Part shown: one piece after another, positions 58,053 through 64,000 of the stretch
Layout of the letters: every line of letters begins with the position of its first letter
How positions within the stretch are numbered: the stretch's first letter is position 1
Assembly: GCF_900021175.1 (NCBI RefSeq)
Contig: NZ_FCOP01000010.1
Location: 568,940 to 632,939, forward strand
Reading direction: 5' to 3'
DNA: 64,000 nucleotides
Origin: Pseudenterobacter timonensis
GTDB taxonomy: Bacteria; Pseudomonadota; Gammaproteobacteria; Enterobacterales; Enterobacteriaceae
Position numbers and translations under genes: made by a program
The notes under the pieces: generated by a model
The model's database searches: none
What the model was told of the DNA's origin: nothing
What the model saw: the letters and a program-made list of their open reading frames with translations, nothing else

Positions 58053-60812
58053 TTAATTACCCAGTACCTTGCTCGCTTCCCGCGCGACGTTATCCATCTC
58101 ATCCAGCAGCTCCAGAAACTCTGGCTCCAGCTCGGCTTCCGGCGTGCCGGAACGTAGCTGTTGCTCCAGCAGCTGGCACAGATTCTTCAGCCGCGGCACG
58201 CCGCTATAGCCGCAGCTACCGTGGAGCTTGTGGATCGCGTTCAACAGATCGCCCGGGTTTTCACCTACCAGCTGTTCTTCCACTTTGTTGCGGATCTCCG
58301 GCAGGAAGGCGATAAGCATCTGCAGCATCTCCCGCGCCAGATCGGGCTTACCCGCCGCCTGCCGCAGCGCCAGCTGCCAGTTGAAGGTATCGTCCGGGTT
58401 GATGGTAATCTCCTCGGGCGCCGGCGGCGAAACCCAGGGGGTAGCGACCAGGCCGGGCTTATAGCGCAGCAGCAGGCTATGGAGCTTCTCCTCATCGATG
58501 GGCTTCGCCAGATAGTCATTCATTCCGGCGCTCAGCAGCTTCTCTTTCTGTCCGGCCATGGCGTGCGCGGTAACGGCGATAACCGGGGTCTGCAGCTGGT
58601 GGGGAAGCTGGCGAATCAGCTCGCAGGCGCGAATACCATCCATATCGGGCATCTGAATATCCATCAGGATCAGATCGAACTGCATCTGTTTCGCCTGTTC
58701 CACCGCCTGTATGCCGCTGCTGCACAGTTCAACGTGCTGCACCTGATCCTCCAGCAGCACGCCGATAAGCTTCAGGTTGGCGGGGTTATCATCCACGGCC
58801 ATGACGCTCATCGGCAGCTTCGAATCCTCCATCTCCAGAGGGAGCGCCGTAGAGTTAAGCTGGCAATACTCGGTGAGCGCGGGCAGCAGGCGCGTGGAGG
58901 TAAGCGGCTTCAGCAGACAGGCGGCCGCGCCGTCGTTTTTCAGCTCTTCGGCGTTTAGCTGCGCGTGGCACGGCAGCGCCAGCAGCAGATAATCGGTCAT
59001 CGCGGCAGCCTTCGCCAGGCGTTCCTGCTGCATCGTCAGCTCGCCGGTAAAGGTGACGGGGATCCCCAGCAGCAGAATATCGTAATGTTCCACCGCCAGC
59101 GCGGAGAAGGTGGGACTGTAGATCACCTCCAGCGGAGTAGTGCTCAGAATATCCAGCGTGCACTGGGCGGCGGCAGGGTTCGGTTCGACGTAGGCGATGC
59201 GCTTGCCGCGCAGGCAGTCGGTAGCCGGTACGTCGATAATCGCGTTCGGATTCAGGTCGAGATTGATATGGAACCAGAACGTAGAGCCCCGGCTCGGCTG
59301 GCTATGGAAGGAGATATCGCCACCCATCTCTTTCACCAGTTTTTGGGTGATTACCAGCCCCAGCCCCGTTCCGCCGTGACGGCGGGAGATGCTGGCGTCC
59401 GCCTGGCGGAAGGCCTGGAACAGCCGCGACTGATCGCGCTCGGGAATGCCGATACCCGTGTCGCGGATCTGCACCTCTATCTGCACTTTGTTATGGCTAA
59501 TCGCCCGCTTCTCAACCAGCACGTCAATATTGCCGCTTTCGGTAAACTTAATCGCGTTGCCCACCAGATTGGTGATCACCTGCTGCAGGCGCAGCGGATC
59601 GCCGATAACGTTATCCGGCACGTCGTTTTTAATGTTCAGCGTCAGCTCCAGCCCTTTATCGTGAGAGGAGTGCGCCAGCAGCGTCACCACTTCATCCAGC
59701 GTACTGCGCAGCGGGAAGGGGATGCTCTCGAGGATCAGCTTGCCCGCCTCCAGCTTGGAGAAGTCGAGCACGTCGTTAATGATGGTCAGCAGATTGTTGG
59801 CGGAGCGCTCAATGGTATGCAGATGGTCGCGCTGGGTGGGATTAAGATCCGATTTGAGCGTCAGACGGGTAAAGCCAATCACCCCGTTGAGCGGGGTACG
59901 CAGCTCGTGGGACATATTGGCAAGGAACTCAGACTTAATGCGCACCGCCTCCTGGGCGCGCTTTTTCGCCAGATCCAGCTCGACGTTCTGGATCTCCATC
60001 TGCTCCAGCGTTTCGCGCAGATCGGAGGTCGCCTGATCGACGTTGTGCTGCATCTCTTCATGATAGGCGGCCAGCGACATCGCCATCGAGTTGATGCCGT
60101 TTTTCAGCATATCCAGCTCGCCAAGCATAAAACCCTCGACGCGGCTGTCGAGCTGCCCGCGGCGGATGCGGTCAACGGTATTCACCATATTGCGAATCGG
60201 GCCGGTGACGTCGCGCATCAGGCGCCAGCCGAAGATCAGCGCAATACCGATACAAAACAGCATCATCACGCTGGAGATGAAAATCTCTTTATATTGCCGC
60301 AGCCGCACCGATTTCAGATCCAGCTCCAGCGCCACATACCCCAGCATATTATTGCCTGGTTTGGCATCTGACAGCGCCGACTCGTCGGGGGAGTAGCTTT
60401 CCGAGATGATCGGGGTGCGCAGAATCATAATGTCGCCATAGCGCGTCACGCTTAGCCGCTTGGGAAGCGGCGAGCCATCCGCCACCTTCAGCACGCCGGG
60501 ATCAAGCTGAAAGTTGGAGGTGACAAAGAGCCGGTTATGCTCATCGTAGACCGAAATGGCGCGCACAATGTCCGAGTGGCGGCGATGGAGCACGCTGATA
60601 AGCTGCCCGAGCGACTCCCGGTTCTGCAAATTCATGCTGTATTCGCTGGAGACGGCCAGCGGCTCAATAATGCTGGAACCGGCATCCTCCAGCTGGCGCT
60701 GCAGGTCGTTGTAACGATGCACAACAAAAAAGATGCTGAGCAGCAAGCCGATGAGAACGGTCGGAGCGAGGATCAAAATCATCATCCGCGCGCGCAGGCT
60801 GTAGTTGGTCAT
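58053..60812 (-). CDS. barA: Hybrid sensor histidine kinase BarA
   Basis: Sensor of short-chain acids (acetate, formate) that phosphorylates UvrY, which activates csrB and csrC. It has 919 residues (E. coli 918). Order: TM1 (about 9-31), periplasmic sensor, TM2 (about 175-197), HAMP, coiled coil, HisKA with [16 protein letters not shown], HATPase with [14 protein letters not shown] and [11 protein letters not shown], a receiver with the phospho-Asp in [14 protein letters not shown], and a C-terminal HPt with [14 protein letters not shown]. All four phosphorelay sites are intact. It is divergent from rlmD. Confidence 0.97.
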   Translation of the reverse strand: MTNYSLRARMMILILAPTVLIGLLLSIFFVVHRYNDLQRQLEDAGSSIIEPLAVSSEYSMNLQNRESLGQLISVLHRRHSDIVRAISVYDEHNRLFVTSNFQLDPGVLKVADGSPLPKRLSVTRYGDIMILRTPIISESYSPDESALSDAKPGNNMLGYVALELDLKSVRLRQYKEIFISSVMMLFCIGIALIFGWRLMRDVTGPIRNMVNTVDRIRRGQLDSRVEGFMLGELDMLKNGINSMAMSLAAYHEEMQHNVDQATSDLRETLEQMEIQNVELDLAKKRAQEAVRIKSEFLANMSHELRTPLNGVIGFTRLTLKSDLNPTQRDHLHTIERSANNLLTIINDVLDFSKLEAGKLILESIPFPLRSTLDEVVTLLAHSSHDKGLELTLNIKNDVPDNVIGDPLRLQQVITNLVGNAIKFTESGNIDVLVEKRAISHNKVQIEVQIRDTGIGIPERDQSRLFQAFRQADASISRRHGGTGLGLVITQKLVKEMGGDISFHSQPSRGSTFWFHINLDLNPNAIIDVPATDCLRGKRIAYVEPNPAAAQCTLDILSTTPLEVIYSPTFSALAVEHYDILLLGIPVTFTGELTMQQERLAKAAAMTDYLLLALPCHAQLNAEELKNDGAAACLLKPLTSTRLLPALTEYCQLNSTALPLEMEDSKLPMSVMAVDDNPANLKLIGVLLEDQVQHVELCSSGIQAVEQAKQMQFDLILMDIQMPDMDGIRACELIRQLPHQLQTPVIAVTAHAMAGQKEKLLSAGMNDYLAKPIDEEKLHSLLLRYKPGLVATPWVSPPAPEEITINPDDTFNWQLALRQAAGKPDLAREMLQMLIAFLPEIRNKVEEQLVGENPGDLLNAIHKLHGSCGYSGVPRLKNLCQLLEQQLRSGTPEAELEPEFLELLDEMDNVAREASKVLGN

Positions 60813-60869
60813 GGCGTTCCGTTATGGGACAATTAGAGTCATTATGTTTATTTGAGAAAAATCTCGGCG

Positions 60870-62168
60870 ATGGCGCAATTCTACTCTGCAAAACGACGCG
60901 TGACGACGCGTCAGATCATAACCGTTGACGTCACGGACCTGGACCCGTTTGGTCAGGGGGTGGCGCGGCATCACGGCAAAGCCCTTTTTGTTCCCGGCCT
61001 GCTGCCGACAGAGCGCGCTGACGTCACCGTGACGGAGGACAAGCGCCAGTTTGCCCGCGGCCAGGTAAAACGTCGCTATAACGACAGCGCCGATCGCGTG
61101 GCGCCCCGTTGCCCCCATTTTGGCGTCTGCGGCGGCTGCCAGCAACAGCACGCGAGCGTTGCCCTCCAGCAGCGCAGCAAAAGCGCCGCGCTGGCGCGTT
61201 TACTGCGCCATGAGGTCAACGAGATTATCGCGGGCGAACCCTGGGGCTATCGCCGCCGCGCGCGTCTGAGCCTGAACTACCAGCCTAAAAGCGGGCTGCT
61301 GGAGATGGGGTTTCGCCAGGCGGGCGCAAACGACATTGTTAACGTCAGGGCATGTCCCATTCTGGTGCCCCAGCTTGAGGCGCTCCTGCTCCCGTTACGG
61401 GAGTGCCTTTCGCAATTGCAGGGCGCAGGCGCGCTAGGCCACGTGGAGCTGGTGCTGGCCGACAACGGACCGCTGATGGTGCTGCGCCATACCGCGCCGC
61501 TCACCCGCGACGATCGCGAAAAACTGGAACGCTTTTCGCATTCTCATCACCTTGCGCTTTTTCTCGCGCCGCAAAGCGAGATACTTGAGCAGGTCAGCGG
61601 CGAAGCGCCCTGGTATACCTCGGACGGGCTACGCTTAACCTTCAGCCCGCGCGACTTCATTCAGGTGAATGATGGCGTCAATCAGCAGATGGTGGCGACC
61701 GCGATAGCGTGGCTTAATGTTCAGCCGGAGGACCGGGTGCTCGATCTCTTCTGCGGAATGGGGAATTTTACCCTGCCGCTGGCGAAAAGCGCGCAGAGCG
61801 TGGTCGGTGTGGAAGGGGTAGAGGCGCTGGTCGATAAGGGGCGCGAAAACGCCCGGCAGAACGGTCTGGAGAACGTTACCTTCTTTCATGAGAACCTGGA
61901 AGAGGATGTTACCCGGCAGCCGTGGGCGAAGCAGGGCTTCGATAAAATTCTGCTCGACCCGGCCCGCGCGGGGGCGCCTGGGGTGATGAAGCATATTATT
62001 AAGCTCGCCCCGGCCCGCGTGGTCTATGTTTCCTGTAACCCGGCAACGCTTGCGCGGGATAGCGAGGCGCTGCTGGCGGCAGGTTACCAAATTCAGCGTC
62101 TGGCAATGCTGGATATGTTCCCGCACACTGGACATCTGGAATCGATGGTGTTGTTTGAGCAGATCTAA
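60870..62168 (+). CDS. rlmD: 23S rRNA 5-methyluridine(1939) methyltransferase RlmD
   Basis: SAM-dependent enzyme forming m5U1939 in 23S rRNA. It has 432 residues. A TRAM domain ([20 protein letters not shown]) is followed by the 4Fe-4S cysteines in [13 protein letters not shown] and a later Cys in ACPILVPQ; the methyltransferase core has [15 protein letters not shown] and the catalytic cysteine in [16 protein letters not shown] at 60870 matches the E. coli start. It lies just upstream of relA on the same strand. Confidence 0.97.
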   Translation: MAQFYSAKRRVTTRQIITVDVTDLDPFGQGVARHHGKALFVPGLLPTERADVTVTEDKRQFARGQVKRRYNDSADRVAPRCPHFGVCGGCQQQHASVALQQRSKSAALARLLRHEVNEIIAGEPWGYRRRARLSLNYQPKSGLLEMGFRQAGANDIVNVRACPILVPQLEALLLPLRECLSQLQGAGALGHVELVLADNGPLMVLRHTAPLTRDDREKLERFSHSHHLALFLAPQSEILEQVSGEAPWYTSDGLRLTFSPRDFIQVNDGVNQQMVATAIAWLNVQPEDRVLDLFCGMGNFTLPLAKSAQSVVGVEGVEALVDKGRENARQNGLENVTFFHENLEEDVTRQPWAKQGFDKILLDPARAGAPGVMKHIIKLAPARVVYVSCNPATLARDSEALLAAGYQIQRLAMLDMFPHTGHLESMVLFEQI

Positions 62169-62219
62169 TTAGTTTGGCTTGCCGAATTCGACAGGCCCTG
62201 GTCCCTAAAGGAGAGGACA

Positions 62220-64000
62220 ATGGTTGCGGTACGCAGTGCACATCTCAATAAAGCTGGTGAGTTTGACCCACAAAAATGGATCGCAAGTCTGGGTATTTCC
62301 AGCCAGCAGTCATGTGAACGCTTAGCCGAAACCTGGAATTATTGTCTGCGCACCACGCAGGGCCATCCTGACGCGGAGCTGCTGCTCTGGCGTGGCGTGG
62401 AGATGGTGGAAATCCTCTCCATGCTGAGTATGGATATCGAAACGCTGCAGGCGGCGCTGCTTTTTCCGCTGGCGGATGCTGAAGTTGTCACCGAAGAGGT
62501 TCTGCGCGAAAGCATGGGCAAGCCCGTGGTGGCGCTTATTCACGGCGTGCGCGACATGGCGGCTATTCGCCAGCTTAAGGCGACCCATACCGACGCCGTC
62601 TCCTCTGAACAGGTGGATAACGTTCGCCGCATGCTGCTGGCAATGGTGGACGATTTCCGCTGCGTGGTCATCAAGCTGGCCGAGCGGGTCGCCCATCTGC
62701 GGGAAGTAAAAGATGCGCCGGAAGATGAGCGCGTGCTGGCGGCGAAAGAGTGTACCAATATCTATGCGCCGCTGGCGAACCGGCTGGGTATCGGCCAGCT
62801 TAAGTGGGAGCTGGAGGATTACTGCTTCCGCTATCTGCACCCGGCGGAGTACAAGCGGATCGCTAAACTGCTGCACGAGCGCCGCATCGACCGCGAGCAC
62901 TACATCGACGAGTTTGTCGGCGGGCTGCGCAAGGCGATGAAAGAAGAGGGGGTGAAAGCCGAGGTCTATGGCCGCCCGAAACATATCTACAGCATCTGGC
63001 GCAAGATGCAGAAAAAGCATCTGGCGTTTGATGAGCTGTTCGACGTGCGGGCGGTGCGTATCGTCGCCGAGCGTCTGCAGGACTGCTATGCGGCGCTGGG
63101 GATAGTACACACTCACTTCCGCCATCTGCCGGATGAGTTTGACGACTACGTGGCAAACCCCAAACCGAACGGCTATCAGTCGATTCATACCGTGGTGCTT
63201 GGCCCCGGTGGTAAAACGGTGGAGATCCAGATCCGTACTAAACAGATGCACGAGGACGCCGAGCTGGGCGTGGCGGCGCACTGGAAGTACAAAGAGGGGA
63301 CCACCGGCGGGGTGCGTTCGGGCCATGAGGATCGCATCGCCTGGCTGCGTAAGCTGATTGCCTGGCAGGAAGAGATGGCGGACTCCGGCGAAATGCTCGA
63401 CGAGGTACGAAGCCAGGTCTTTGACGATCGGGTCTATGTCTTTACCCCGAAAGGGGATGTGGTGGATCTGCCTGCCGGCTCCACGCCGCTCGATTTCGCC
63501 TACCATATCCACAGCGATGTCGGCCACCGCTGCATCGGCGCGAAAATCGGCGGACGCATTGTGCCGTTCACCTACCAGCTTCAGATGGGCGATCAGATAG
63601 AGATCATCACCCAGAAGCAGCCCAACCCGAGCCGCGACTGGTTAAACCCGAACCTCGGCTACGTCACCACCAGCCGCGGGCGTTCAAAAATTCACGCCTG
63701 GTTCCGCAAGCAGGATCGCGATAAAAACATCCTTGCGGGCCGGCAGATCCTCGATGATGAGCTGGAGCGCGTGGGCATTAGTCTCAAGGAGGCGGAAAAA
63801 TTCCTCCTGCCGCGCTACAACTTTAACGAGCTGGACGAACTGCTGGCGGCCATCGGCGGCGGCGATATTCGCCTTAACCAGATGGTCAACTTCCTGCAGG
63901 CGCAGTTTAATAAGCCCAGCGCGGAGGAGCAGGATGCCGCGGCGCTGAAGCAGCTGCAGCAGAAAACCTACGCGCCTCAGCAGCGCACCAGGGATAACGG
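62220..64000 (+). CDS. relA: GTP pyrophosphokinase RelA (5' part, cut by window end)
   Basis: Ribosome-bound (p)ppGpp synthetase of the stringent response. The first 593 codons of about 744 are present and open to the last base. The start MVAVRSAHLNKAGEFDPQKW follows AAAGGAG. Residues about 1-200 are the inactive HD-like domain (no HDxxED). The synthetase domain has GRPKHIYSIWRKMQKK, the EFDD motif of RelA-type enzymes and NPKPNGYQSIHTVV. The TGS domain starts at VYVFTPKGDVVDLPAGSTPL. The C-terminal zinc-finger and ACT parts lie beyond the window. Confidence 0.97.
   Translation, partial: MVAVRSAHLNKAGEFDPQKWIASLGISSQQSCERLAETWNYCLRTTQGHPDAELLLWRGVEMVEILSMLSMDIETLQAALLFPLADAEVVTEEVLRESMGKPVVALIHGVRDMAAIRQLKATHTDAVSSEQVDNVRRMLLAMVDDFRCVVIKLAERVAHLREVKDAPEDERVLAAKECTNIYAPLANRLGIGQLKWELEDYCFRYLHPAEYKRIAKLLHERRIDREHYIDEFVGGLRKAMKEEGVKAEVYGRPKHIYSIWRKMQKKHLAFDELFDVRAVRIVAERLQDCYAALGIVHTHFRHLPDEFDDYVANPKPNGYQSIHTVVLGPGGKTVEIQIRTKQMHEDAELGVAAHWKYKEGTTGGVRSGHEDRIAWLRKLIAWQEEMADSGEMLDEVRSQVFDDRVYVFTPKGDVVDLPAGSTPLDFAYHIHSDVGHRCIGAKIGGRIVPFTYQLQMGDQIEIITQKQPNPSRDWLNPNLGYVTTSRGRSKIHAWFRKQDRDKNILAGRQILDDELERVGISLKEAEKFLLPRYNFNELDELLAAIGGGDIRLNQMVNFLQAQFNKPSAEEQDAAALKQLQQKTYAPQQRTRDN

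Noticed and set aside
58965-60371. Long open frame opposite barA
   Set aside because: Same antisense shadow effect; barA is intact with all phosphorelay motifs.
62322-63527. Long open frame opposite relA
   Set aside because: Antisense shadow of relA, whose domains and ribosome site are clear on the plus strand.

Overview
The window is a contiguous piece of chromosome from a member of the Enterobacteriaceae. Gene content, order and protein sequences match, as I remember it, the relA-to-lysR segment of Escherichia coli K-12 read in reverse. It is not E. coli itself. The L-fucose cluster is missing between xni and rlmM, an extra LacI-family regulator lies between lysA and galR, a fepE-type wzz gene and a kdgF-like gene sit beside ygeA, and a glycerate kinase follows gudPXD. 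The GC-rich coding sequence and these differences suggest an Enterobacter/Klebsiella/Kosakonia-like genus; the species cannot be fixed from the sequence alone. I saw no phage, insertion sequence, CRISPR array or frameshifted gene. All genes look intact, and relA is cut by the window end.

Layout. 0.3-7.2 kb: fepE, kdgF-like (with a near-ideal KdgR operator), ygeA, lysR/lysA (lysine synthesis), an orphan LacI-family regulator, galR. 7.4-13.4 kb: twin small RNAs omrB and omrA, aas-lplT (lysophospholipid uptake and re-acylation), tas, ygdR, mutH. 13.4-14.1 kb: a long gene-free interval with DnaA boxes, at the position of the DnaA-reactivating locus DARS2. 14.1-20.7 kb: rppH-ptsP, lgt-thyA, and the overlapping pseudopilin genes ppdA-ppdB-ygdB-ppdC. 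20.7-33.8 kb: recC-ptrA-recB-recD (RecBCD recombination) and argA with two ARG boxes. 34-43 kb: amiC, three initiator tRNA genes, mltA, tcdA-csdE-csdA (sulfur transfer and tRNA t6A cyclisation), ygdI, gcvB/gcvA, ygdD-rlmM. 43-52 kb: a compound repeat, xni, sdaB/sdaC (serine use), ppnN, queF, syd, csrB RNA, yqcC-truC-yqcA. 52-64 kb: gudPXD plus garK (glucarate catabolism), barA, rlmD, relA.

Links between genes. BarA (the sensor kinase of BarA-UvrY) and its main output, the CsrA-sequestering RNA CsrB with an 18-bp UvrY-type site upstream, are both here. GcvA and its divergent target GcvB form a glycine-responsive pair beside the serine genes. GudP imports glucarate, GudD/GudX dehydrate it and GarK phosphorylates the glycerate formed downstream.

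The window is mostly conserved core genome and I found no convincing new multi-gene system. The items most worth a second look are non-coding: the KdgR-box/kdgF/fepE block, the conserved block upstream of both Omr RNAs, a CRP-type palindrome inside the DARS2 interval, a 152-bp structured insert between two initiator tRNA genes, and a 193-bp repeat (inverted 36-bp ends around 47-bp tandem units) where E. coli carries the fucose cluster. Family and E. coli comparisons are from memory; no database search was run.
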